From contig CM067314.1 in NCBI GenBank assembly GCA_034231615.1, forward strand, positions 6,968,501 through 7,032,500: a stretch of 64,000 nucleotides of DNA, in the 5' to 3' direction. Below are positions 12,830 to 25,700 of this stretch, piece by piece. This DNA comes from Meghimatium bilineatum. Its lineage: Eukaryota > Mollusca > Gastropoda > Stylommatophora > Philomycidae. Position numbers and translations under genes: made by a program. The notes beneath the pieces are model-generated. The model was not told the origin of the DNA, did no database searches, and was given only the letters and a program-made list of their open reading frames with translations. Each line of letters opens with the position of its first letter. The stretch's first letter is position 1.

Positions 12830-13630
12830 AGTTGTGTTTTAATTTATTATGCTGCTGTGATTGATGTCATCACATTCAATTCTTTCCTTTGTTCATCATG
12901 GGCTTTGTTGTATCTTAACAAAATCTTATTGGAAAAAATGATACACATTTTTATGCATTTACTATGTGCTTCTAGCAATTCACAAATTTTCATTACGCTT
13001 TGTGTTAAATATTGGCGGAAGGACAGTTTATGATTCAATCAACCTATTGCCATTATAAATCTAGCCCGCACGTTTGATTCTCATTAGAGTGAGAACATAA
13101 ATATAACACAAAAATTACAAATTTGTTGATTAAATGGCTGAATATATTTTTTTTTAATTATAAATTTTATCATAACGTCTGCATTTTTCTAGTCATCAAT
13201 GCACAATCCCCATCATACAGTAATAAATATATGTCTGTAAACTAAATAAATTACACAAATATTATCAAATGTTATGCACCACACACACATTATTTATCGA
13301 GCATTAGATAGTATCAAAGTAATCAATCATTCTAGGTCTCTGTGACATCAATATTAACTCACGGCAGATGGACAATTAATTAAGACATGGCCAATCATTT
13401 AGGATTAACAATCAAATTCTTTTTCAACCACTTTATACGTTTTTCGTAATTTCAACATTAATCAACATTATAACACTCTAGGTAAACCTCAATATTAGCA
13501 TAAATGTGTCAAGGATGTAATTTTATACGCAAAACTATTTGTTAGTTTCTATTTTTAAAAATCTCACTAAAAAAATGATATACAGCTTCACAAGAAAGGA
13601 GACACAACTCCAATAAACAATGACTAGATC
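12830..13630 (-). other. ACBD5: ACBD5 3' untranslated region (predicted)
   Basis: About 0.8 kb of AT-rich, non-repetitive DNA between the stop codon and the 60-bp satellite. A short open stretch at 12847-13038 (minus) lies here and is treated as chance. The downstream limit is set by the only AATAAA on this strand. Confidence 0.5.
12843..12848 (-). promoter_or_regulatory. candidate AATAAA poly(A) signal of ACBD5
   Basis: TTTATT on plus reads AATAAA on minus, about 785 nt after the stop codon. It is followed within 20 nt by the 60-bp satellite, so cleavage would fall at the array edge. Confidence 0.45.
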
Positions 13631-13738
13631 TTACCTTCGTCGACGACTGATATACGTGATGATACAGTGTACCAATAATGGCCAAACAAACAGAGCTAGC
13701 GCTGACTTCACGGACAAATCAGGAAATGGCCACCATCC
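13631..13738 (-). CDS. ACBD5: ACBD5 coding exon 10 (tail anchor)
   Basis: Starts GWWPFPDLSVKSALALFVWP and continues to ISRRRR and a TAA stop at 13633-13631. The WWPF motif, a single hydrophobic helix and the basic terminus are the diagnostic C-tail anchor of ACBD5, directing it to the peroxisomal membrane. Acceptor TTTTTCAG, phase 0. Confidence 0.95.
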   Translation of the reverse strand, partial: GWWPFPDLSVKSALALFVWPLLVHCIITYISRRRR

Positions 13739-16700
13739 CTGAAAAATAGGATTTTTAGAATGAACTGTTTTCTAAATATCTTCATTATGATTCTTTCACA
13801 TAGTCACAACAGGCAAAATTGAAGGCAAAAGAGACAGAGGGCGACAACGTGAGAAAATATTAGACAGTTTGACAACCTGGCATGGCAAGGAATCAACAAC
13901 CTTGATACACAATACTGTGGACAGAGAGCTGTGGAGAGCCATGACCGCCTAAGCCAGCCGACATGGCACCTGATGGTGATGATGATTCTTTCTCTCTCCA
14001 TGAGATTCTATTTATTCTTCTAGAAAATCGCATCTTACCTGCAGGTATACAATTGCTTACTATTCAGGTGATTGTCCCTGATTCACTTCCACACATCAAA
14101 ATTGGTTCAAAATAACTTATAAGAACTCTCTCATCTCAATTGAAAAGGTTGGAGATTGGATGGGAGATTGGTAACCAACATAGGATGGGAGATTGGTACC
14201 CAACATAGGATGGGAGATTGGTACCCAACATAGGATGGGAGATTGGTACCCAACATAGGATGGGACATTGGTACCCAACATAGGATGGCAGATTGGTACC
14301 CAACATAGGATGGCAGATTGGTACCCAACATAGGATGGCAGATTGGTACCCAACATAGGATGGGAGATTGGTACCCAACATAGGATGGGAGATTGCTTTT
14401 GCATGGACAAGCTTTGTGTACAAACAAGTACATATAGAAATATCACCAAAGTTAAACCAACAACAGAATAACACAAGTACATGTAGAAATATCACCACAG
14501 TTAAACCAACAACAGAATAACACAAGTGCATATAAAAATATCACCAAAGTTAAACCAACTACAGTTTTTACTTTGTTAACGATACAAGAAGCCTACATAT
14601 GGAATACATTTATGCACAAAACTGAAACATATGGGATAAAAATGAGACTTACTTGCGTAGTTTTTATTGCCTTATCTTTTTCCTGAAATTGAAAGAGATA
14701 AATTTCAAATGTATTAATAGTGCACATATGTAATACCACGATTTGCTTCTTTTAATACACACAATTATTACACCAACTCTGTGTTACCAATGTCAAACAT
14801 GGCCCTTGAAAAAGACACTAGCTGATGATGATGATGTTCCTCCTTCGCAAGCGAAGATGAACATGGCATGAAAAATATTAAATGCGATGGGGAAAAAAAA
14901 TAAAATAATTAACATTGGTAATTATCTAATTTAGTTTGTGAGTTCATAGATGCCCGATGAGTCTGATTCATGCACGGAAAGTTCTATTGCAGTGCATGCA
15001 GGAGTGCTGAAGGTTCGGGGTAGGAGAATTTTCAGATTAGTCCTTCTGCTTCTTGCGCTTGTGGATTGCCCGCAGTATTCTTTCTTTTTCAAATTTCGTG
15101 ATGCCTGCAGTGATCTGGATGTGCCAGGCTGAGTGATCAAGTGCTGTAGTCTCCCAGGAGCTAGGATCGATGCTGCAATGCTTGAGAGAGTTTTTTAGGT
15201 GATCCTTGAAGCGCTTTTCCTACCCTCCGCTTGAATGTTTACCTTCGCACAGCTCCTCATAGAATAATCTCTTTGGAAGGCGTTTGTCTGGAATACAGAC
15301 GATGTGGCCAGTCCAGCAGAGTTGGAACCTAGTCAGCAGTGCATGGATGCTTTGCATACATGAGTTCTAAAGGATTTGCATGTCTGGTACTTGATCCTGC
15401 CAATGTACTTCCATGAGGTTTCGTAGGCACCGAAGGAGAAAAGAATTAAGCTGTCAAGCGTGTCTCGCATAGACAATCCAGCAAGACACAGCATAAAACA
15501 GTGTTGGTAGAACCACTGCGCGGTACATGTCCAACTTAGTTGTCAGACTGAGACCACGCCTGATCCAGACGTTGTCACGAAGGCTCCCGAATGTTTGCAC
15601 TGGCAAGACAATAGCTAAAAAGATCAAGTATGTGAAATGAGAAATTTGAGGAAAGCTATAAATGTCACCAAAAGAGACTGACGGAGAAATGAAGATATCA
15701 AGAAAGACTTGCTCAAGACTACATCAAGCTGATCCAGCGGTCCATGGGCTCATGCCCTTTGACCCAAGACTACATCAAGAGACAGCACACAAAGTGGTTT
15801 TGTTATCTCATGAGAATGGAACTAATGTAACTCTAGCCCTTCGTACATACAATCAACAGCAGATTCCAAAGATCGGGATACAAGGGCCAAAGAAAATCAT
15901 GAGCTAGATGGCTGGAGACAATCAAAGAAACCTTATAGAAACACAGGTCAACTATGGCCAATACCACTCAAATGGCCAAAGACAGAGAATACCAACTTTC
16001 CCCACACAACGCACCATCTGCCGCAAGAGAGAGAGAACTAGAAAATAAATACCCCGGACCACCCCTTGGGAAAACCTGCACCAACTATCCAAACAAAATT
16101 ACTAGATAAAACAGCCAATAAGGGAATACTACCAACATTCCTGAGGAGGTGTGCCCGAGAAACTATAAACAGCTACCCATCATCAGCAATCAAGGCCTAC
16201 AATGATGGATTGGCTTCCAAGGCCATCTGTTTTGCCATCAGGATATGGCATCCATATACGATACCCTGATGGATTTGTCTGCGAGTTTTGTGACTTGCCG
16301 TGAAAATTGCTCAAACTATGAAGCAGAGACTGAGACCATCAAGACAGCCATTGAATTAACACACCAATCTTGTGGATTATGATCTTGTGGAACATAAAAT
16401 ATCAGTCAGTTTTACAGAATGTATGTCAGTTTTGGAAGCACTTAAACATACCCCATATGAAAATCAAGATATTTTCCATATAGCAAGAGCATCACAGTCT
16501 TATCTCTGCATATCCAATCACAGTGTGACTTTCACAACTGATCATTTCTCTATTCGACTGCTATTTTCACAACTGATCATTTCTCTATTCCACAGCTATT
16601 TTCACAACTGATCATTGCATCCATTTTCTATGTCAATGCTATTTTCACAACTGATCATTTATTCCACAGCTATTTTCACAACTGATCATTGCATCCATTT

Positions 16701-19700
16701 TCTATGTCAATGCTATTTTCACAACTGATCATTGCATCCATTTTCTATGTCAATGCTATTTTCACAACTGATCATTGCATCCATTTTCTATGTCAATGCT
16801 ATTTTCACAACTGATCATTGCATCCATTTTCTATGTCAATGCTATTTTCACAACTGATCATTGCATCCATTTTCTATGTCAATGCTATTTTCACAACTGA
16901 TCATTTATTCCACAGCTATTTTCACAACTGATCATTGCATCCATTTTCTATGTCAATGCTATTTTCACAACTGATCATTGCATCCATTTTCTATGTCAAT
17001 GCTATTTTCACAACTGATCATTGCATCCATTTTCTATGTCAATGCTATTTTCACAACTGATCATTGCATCCATTTTCTATGTCAATGCTATTTTCACAAC
17101 TGATCATTGCATCCATTTTCTATGTCAATGCTATTTTCAAAACTGATCATCGCATCCATTTTCTATGTCAATGCTATTTTCACAACTGATCATTTCTCTA
17201 TTCCACAGCTATTTTCAAAACTGATTATTGCATCCATTTTCTATTTCACTGCTATTTTCACAACTGATCATTTCTCTATTCGACAGCTATTTTCAAAACT
17301 GATTATTGCATCCATTTTCTATTTCACTGCTATTTTCACAACTGATCATTTCTCTATTCGACAGCTATTTTCAAAACTGATTATTGCATCCATTTTCTAT
17401 TTCACTGCTATTTTCACAACTGATCATTTCTCTATTCGACAGCTATTTTCAAAACTGATTATTGCATCCATTTTCTATTTCACTGCTATTTTCACAACTG
17501 ATCATTTCTCTATTCGACAGCTATTTTCAAAACTGATTATTGCATCCATTTTCTATTTCACTGCTATTTTCACAACTGATCATTTCTCTATTCGACAGCT
17601 ATTTTCAAAACTGATTATTGCATCCATTTTCTATTTCACTGCTATTTTCACAACTGATCATTTCTCTATTCGACAGCTATTTTCAAAACTGATTATTGCA
17701 TCCATTTTCTATTTCACTGCTATTTTCACAACTGATCATTTCTCTATTCGACAGCTATTTTCAAAACTGATTATTGCATCCATTTTCTATTTCACTGCTA
17801 TTTTCACAACTGATCATTCCTCTGTTTCACTGCTATTTTTACAACTGATCATTGCATTCATTTTCTATTTCACTGCTATTTTCAAAACTGATCATTCCTA
17901 TTTCACTATTTTCACAACTGATCATTGCTCTATTCAACAGATATTTTCACAACTGATTTTTGCATTCATTTTCTATTTCACTGCTATTTTCACAAATGAT
18001 CATTCCTCTGTTTCACTGCTATTTTCACAACTGATCATCACATTCATATGCCAAAAGATTTGTCCTATAAAGAATTTATCAAGATACCAAAAAACTGACT
18101 TTCTGTCTCTCCTTGACCAAGAGCTCCAAACTTCGAAGTCTGTTTAACACACCACTCATGTCGTGTTGCAGTCTGAGCAAAGTGACAATAATCTGTTCAT
18201 TCAGGTCAGTAGTTCCACTGTTACCACCAGTGCCAGCTCCTCTTCCACCTCCGCCACCTCCTGGTCCAGGAAACATCTCGCGCTGACCACCACCAGATGA
18301 ATTACTTCCTTCTGATTCTCCTGCTAAATAAAAGACAAGAAGTAGTAAATGAAACAAAGAAATAATAGCATAACAATGCAACAAGAGAAAATATTTTAGG
18401 GGTGTATAGCGTTGACTCAAGTTGTGATATGAAATTGTGTCCACTGTCAGATCAACTTGTGATATGAAATTGTGTCCACTGTCAGATCAGGATGTGATAT
18501 GAAATTGTGTCCACTGACAGATCGACTTGTGATATGAAATTGTGTCCACTGACAGATCAACTTGTGATATGAAATTGTATCCACTGACAGATCAACTTGT
18601 GATATGAAATTGTATCCACTGACAGATCAACTTGTGATATGAAATTATGTCCACTGACAGATCAACTTGTGATATGAAAATGTGTCCACTGACAGATCAA
18701 CTTGTGATATGAAATTGTGTCCACTGACAGATCAACTTGTGATATGAAATTGTGTCCACTGACAGATCAACTTGTGATATGAAAATGTGTCCACTGACAG
18801 ATCAACTTGTGATATGAAAATGTGTCCACTGACAGATCAACTTGTGATATGAAATTGTGTCCACTGACAGATCAACTTGTGATATGAAATTGTGTCCACT
18901 GACAGATCAACTTGTGATATGAAATTGTGTCCACTGACAGATCAACTTGTGATATGAAATTGTATCCACTGACAGATCAACTTGTGATATGAAATTGTAT
19001 CCACTGACAGATCAACTTGTGATATGAAATTATGTCCACTGACAGATCAACTTGTGATATGAAAATGTGTCCACTGACAGATCAACTTGTGATATGAAAT
19101 TGTGTCCACTGACAGATCAACTTGTGATATGAAATTGTATCCACTGACAGATCAACTTGTGATATGAAAATGTGTCCACTGACAGATCAACTTGTGATAT
19201 GAAATTGTGTCCACTGACAGATCAGGATTGTCTCCTACCTTCTGATTTGTTCAATCATTTCTCAAAGCTTAGGAGTATTTATCATTGACTTATCTCACTT
19301 CAAACTGGGAAACTGAAATGTTTCTATTCATGTGTGACATGTTTGTTGCTTACACATCAAGGACTAGTGGTCTGTGCTTATGTACTGGTGTTTGTATTAT
19401 CAGAAGAATTGATGTACCATTTCAATTTGTATTATTGTTGTTTCTGTGTTTTCATCTACCAATCATTATCGTCCAACCCTTAACACTTCAGGATCATTGG
19501 GGTGCCACTCTGGAAACATTCACATAAAAATCTTTCATGGTCAGGGGTGCCACTCTGGAAAAATTCACACAAAAATTCTGTAATGCCTCCCTCTTCTAAG
19601 TTCTCTGTTTAACTGTGGAGAATCTTAATACTGTCTAGTCCTTAATATCATAAATCAATACTTTCTTTTTCCCTCCTCTTCTTCTTCCTCCTGAAATGTT

Positions 19701-22700
19701 CCCTGCAAGATAATTTTAAAAAAGTAATTGCACATGGCCAAACAACACAAGTTTGTGACATTTCAACACTGCCATGAGATATTCTTTTTGACCTGTAAGT
19801 GTATATCTTGTGTACTGTCTATTAATAGTAACAAGTTCATACACATATTTCAATACATGTTGTCAAGGATACAGATTGACCAATTATGGAAGCCAAAAAG
19901 GCAAATCATAAATTCAATCTTCATACCAGAATATTTTAATTGTGGTGTTAATGTCAATTGTTCATATATTTTAATTGTATAACAGCGTTATTGTCAACTG
20001 TTCACATATATTTTAATTGTATTGCAGCGTTGTCAATTGTTCACATATATTTTAATTGTAGATTCAATGCAAACTGTTTATACATATTTCTATACAAGTA
20101 AATTCAAGTAGGAAGCAAGAGGATAAATTAAAAATTCTTGAGACCAACAGGAATTGAACCAGTCCGTTCTGACGGCACCAAATCGCATGGCAACTAGAGT
20201 ATAAATACATTTACTCTATTTGCCGCCAGATTATATGGCACCGTATATGCCATCAGAATGAACTGGTACAATTCTCATTGGTCACAGGAAAACATATTTT
20301 TACCATACACATCTTTATTGATTCCGCAAACTTTAAATATTTCAGAAACTTGTGATGACTTGATTATCAGATTTGTGACCTTCACTATTTCTAGATCGTT
20401 GAGAGCTCTGACATAACTAAATTTCAACAAACGTCCACGATTGAAAGGATCCGATCACACCATACAAGGTACTTAATACTTAAATACAAATACTTAAAGT
20501 ATTTAATCAAACTGCAAACATTTTTCACACTGGGCAGTCAATAAATTTGTCTCATGCATCAGACTAAGATATACTTGAAAAGTCATACAAGTAAATTTAA
20601 GTAAGAAGCCAGAGGACAATTAAAAAAATTCTTGAGACTAACGGGAATTGAACCAGTCCGTTCTACGGCACCAAGTCGCCTAGCAACAATTGCACACGCG
20701 TTTTTCAGTACTTGACTAACCGCATCTCCAAAAAAAAAAAGATGAAATCTTTTTTTCTTGATGAAATCGCATCTTTTTTTGGAGATGCGGTTAGTCAAGT
20801 ACTGAAAAACGCGTGTGCAATTGTTGCTAGGCGACTTGGTGCCGTAGAACGGACTGGTTCAATTCCCGTTAGTCTCAAGAATTTTGAAAAGTCATAGAAG
20901 GTTCTTCTGTGTATAATATCAGACCAGCTAAGATATACTTGAAAAATGTTAGAAGGTTCTTCTCTGTATAACATAAATATGGCTTTCTTGTAAATGCTCA
21001 GAAGCCTAGAAAATTGTCAACTAGAGATTATCTGATTACAGCACTGTAACTTTGTTCTTTATTCAGTAGCAGTGGTGAGATTATGATCTCTGGTACCCAT
21101 TTCCAGGTGTTTGAGCGGACCAAGCAAATTATATTTTTTGCAAACCACAAAAAACCAGTAAACTGGAAACCCATTCTGACCACTACTTACACACATTAAA
21201 ATGCACTTACCATTGTCACCATGACCACTCCTATTTGCAGCAGTCACGTCATCTCTTGTCCCCTGACCTCCTCCCCTTCGTCTTCTCTCTCTTTCTGTTT
21301 CATCACCACCTCTACACATCAAAATATCCAAATCACTACTTTGACCCTCTTCAGATAACCTGGCAGGAACAACCGTTTCCTCTAGTTGAGCACAATCTGT
21401 TACGTAAGAAGGATTTGACCCTTCCTGTACAACATTTACAACAGGATTGTCCGAAATGTCATTGCACGTTATTGGATCAAAGTGGACAGACTTGCCTCCA
21501 GTAATAGGAGTGGATATAACAGAATGTTCTTCAAGTGGTGCAAGGCTACTGGCAAATGTGTGCGGAGATGTGGGCATAACCAGCTGAAAAAAAGGAAAAA
21601 CAAGAACTCATTCCAAATATGTATAGAAATTGTAGCAGAATTAACCCTTTAGTTGCTACATTGTTTGTAGCATATAGAAATTGTAGCCGAATTAACCCTT
21701 TAGTTGCTACATTATCTGCAGTAACAGATCCCAGCTGTGGTAAATTCTTTATAAATAACCAAATGGTCGGAGAGTGTTCGACAAAGTGGAGAGTGCCGCA
21801 GTAACCGAACAAACAAATGGTATATGACAAATTGAATAATTGTTTATACAAGTAAATTTAAGTAGGAAGCCAGAGGACAATTTAAAAAAAATTCAAAACC
21901 TGGATATTTCAAAACCTGTATGGGATGTTTGTTGTTGTAATAGTCCTTGTCTCGATCGGTCCGTTCTGGTGACTTTGTGTGCACGGTTTGAATGGCTTGA
22001 TGAAACCGCATCTTTTTTTGGTGATGCGGTTAGTCAAGTACGGAAGAACGCGTGTTTAATATTTGCTAGGCGATTTGGTGCCATTGAATGGACTGGTTCA
22101 ATTCCCATTAGTCTCAAGAATTTTTTTTAAATTGTCCTCTGGCTTCCTACTTAAATTTACTTGTATAAACAATTATTTAAAGCAAAATTGTATTGTCTAT
22201 ATATGTTATCCATGTTTACAAGAAGACCTATCGGCCCTTGTATAACTAAATACGGATATTATGTTATATGTTTGTTGTTACTGAGGATATTTCAATACCT
22301 GTACGGGATGTTTGTTGTTGTTGTAATAGTCCTTGTCTCGATATGTCTGTTCTGGTGACTTTGTGTGCACGGTTTGAATGGCTTGATGAAATCGCATCTT
22401 TTTTTTGGAGATGCGGTTAGTCAAGTACAGAAGAATGCGTGTTCAATAGTTGCTAGGCGATTTGGTGCCGTTGAACGGACTGGTTCAATTCCCGTTAGCC
22501 TCGATAATTTTTTTCAAATTGTCCTCTGGCTTCCTACTTAAATTTACTTGTATTAACATCTGTGTATATCAATACACATTTGACATTATCAGGTGATATA
22601 AATAAATAATGTGTCAAAATTAAACAGAGTTCATTCATTCAATAGTACCATGCCTTCCGGCGTAGGCGATCATGTCTCTCCACAGTCCTCTGTTTGTTAT

Positions 22701-25700
22701 ACATTTAAATATAGTTTCTGATGATTCTGCATCATGTCAGGCTTTCTAGACATCCAACATTTTCTCACGTTGTCTTCCTCTGACTCTCTTACCCTCGATC
22801 TTTCCAGTTGGTACGAAGTTCTCCAGTCCACCTCTTCTCATGACATGACCCAGAAACTGTGATTGTTGTCTTCTAATACAGTTAATATGTTCTCTATTTG
22901 AGTTGAGAATTATAGCACTACTCTTTTTAGCTGCCCATGATATTTTCAACATTCTTCTATAAAACCACATCTCTGTGGCCTCCATGTTTTCTTGCAATAT
23001 TGTCAATTGTCCATGCTTCACTACCATATAACAGTATGAGCTCTATGTAACATTTTAGTATGTTCTTTCTTACTTCTATTGATAATGAATTATTACACAA
23101 GATGTTCCTCATCTTCTAGAATGCTGCTTTTGCCTGTGCTGTTCGACTTTTTTTTATCTCAGTGACACATCTACCATCTGAAGTAATAATTGTGCCCAAA
23201 TATTTAAATTTGTCTACTTGTTTAAGAACTGTTCCATTGACCCTGATGTTAAATTTAGAAGGGCTAGATATTTTAGATGTAACCATTACCTCTGTTTTCT
23301 TGGTGTTCAAACTAAGACCTTTGTTTGCACTTTCTTCTACTATAGTTGCAATCAATTTCTTTAGTTCTTTTTCACTCTTTGCTACCAGAACTGTGTCATC
23401 AGCATATCTCAGGTTATTCACATTATACCCACCAACAGCTATTCCTGGCATATTTTCTATAGATCTAAAAATCATTTCACTGTATAAGTTAAACAGATCA
23501 GGTGATAGCACACACCCTTGTCGGACTCCTTGTCTTACTGAATGAAATTTCCGTATTTGGTTGTTGATTTTGATTGCTGCTGTTTGTTCCCAATATATGT
23601 TCTCTATTATTCTAAGATCTTTACTATTATAGTTGATATCCTTGAACATACCGATGATTTCTTTATGTTTCACTTTGTCAAATGCTTTTGTATAGTCTAT
23701 GAAGCACAAAAATAGATTCATCTTCACTTCAATTGATTTTTCTATCAACATTCTAATAATATAAATGGCATTATTTGTCCATTTTCCCATTACAAAACTG
23801 TTTTGTTCTTCGCCGAATTCTGACCATAAACAGAATCAATGACAAATTAATTACTACTCGTCGTCATAACGAACATGAAAAGAATTTCATCTTGTGACAA
23901 GAAGCTCCCTGGGAAGAAATTCAGGTAAAGCACCATACAGACAAACAAAAAGACTAGATAACACCTGCATATAATTAAAGTATCTCAATTCAAATCATCT
24001 CACAAACACACACCACAACATTACCTCAATGGGGTCATCAGAGGTGTCACAGAATTCATCACTCTCTGATTCGCTATCACCAGAAGTATTGGAGTGACTA
24101 ACCGAGAGCCTGGTTTCATCAACCTGTTCCCATTCCTCAGTAATGACACTTCCAGAAATCAGCCTCTCATCTGCCTCCTCTCTCTCTGCTGACTTTGTAT
24201 CATATTCATCTGTTTCAACATCCCCAGACTGAACATGTCTGTAGGAATCACCATTCCTATGATGTTCATATCTAGAACTGTACACTGTAGATGATAGGTT
24301 TTTTTAAAAATGTTCATATCTAGAAGTGTAGATGACAGATTTTTAAAAAGATGCTCAAATCTAGAACTGGAGATGATAGATTTTTAAAAGGATGTTTAAA
24401 TCTAGAACTGTAGACTGGAGATTTTTAAAAGATATTCAAATCTAGAACTGTAGACTGGAGATTTTAAAAAGATATTCAAATATAGAACTGTAGACTGGAG
24501 ATTTTAAAAAGATATTCAAATCTAGAACTGTAGACTGGAGATTTTAAAAAGATGTTCAAATCTAGAACTGTTGACTGGAGATTTTTAAAAAGATATTCAA
24601 GAACTGTATACTGGAGATTTCAATGAAGCTATTCTAATGCTCCTGATAATTTTGCTTTCATTCCATTTAAGCTATTCTAGTGCTCCTGATAAGACAATCA
24701 CCAATTACAGCTGAGTTATTACCAATTAACCTAAGTTCCTCTGACTGACAAACTGTCACTGTATCCACATTTCTAGTCCTCATTTCTATTTTAAATGTTT
24801 ATAAATTAAAGGTGGACTGAAGGAGTTAAACCAACTTCCTGACACTGCACAGTATTACTGCATATCAAGCGACCACATGTACAATATCCCAAAAGCCGAT
24901 CGTCATTCAATCTTGCGACATTTTACAGCATAAGCAGAGAGAATATAATAGATAGACAAATTAAACAACAATGATCTAAGCAGTGATGTACGAAGGAAAG
25001 TTTATATTTAAATCAAAAACAATCACACATGTTAGAATGTGTACAATGGCACATGTTGGAATGTGTACAATGGCACGTTAGAATGTGTACAATGGCACAT
25101 GTTGGAATAAGTACTATGGCACATGTTATAATGTGTACAATGGCACATGTTAGAATGTGTACAATGGCACATGTTAGAATGTGTACAATGGCACATGTTA
25201 GAATGTGTACAATGGCACATGTTAGAATGTGTACTATGGCACATGTTAGAATGTGTACAATGGCACATGTTAGAATGTGTACAATGGCACATGTTAGAAT
25301 GTGTACAATGGCACATGTTAGAATAAGTACTATGGCACATGTTAGAATGTGTACTGTGGCACATGTTAAAATGTGTACTAACCATCTTCACGGTTACTGC
25401 TGCTGGATAGGATGCCTGGGTTTTCCTTCCACCATTTAAGATCACACTTCAGTAACTCTGTGACTTGGTATGAGGATGGCTGCTGTACTTCATCATCTGC
25501 ATGATGAAATATAATCATCCTTGGTATTAGCTACTGAGTAAATACAATAATAGAGTGTTTATCTTGGCAATATTTATGATACATATTTGCACGATATAAA
25601 TAAAAAGTAAAGCATTCGTTAACACTGTAGGGTGTAAGATGTTAGGGATCTTACATTTCAGTGGCTCTGCTATATGAGGGCGGTAGCCATTTTCTCTCCT

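Noticed and set aside
12847-13038. 63-codon minus frame
   Set aside because: Lies in the predicted ACBD5 3' UTR, no splice or domain evidence.
17107-18147. 346-codon plus-strand frame
   Set aside because: Translation of the 78-bp satellite unit (26 codons per unit).
20583-20897. Two frames giving the same peptide (AVSQVLKNACAIVARR) on opposite strands
   Set aside because: Both translate the arms of the tRNA-like palindrome.
25029-25445. Pair of about 136-codon frames on opposite strands
   Set aside because: 24-bp repeat translation running into ACBD5 exon 5 in a wrong frame.
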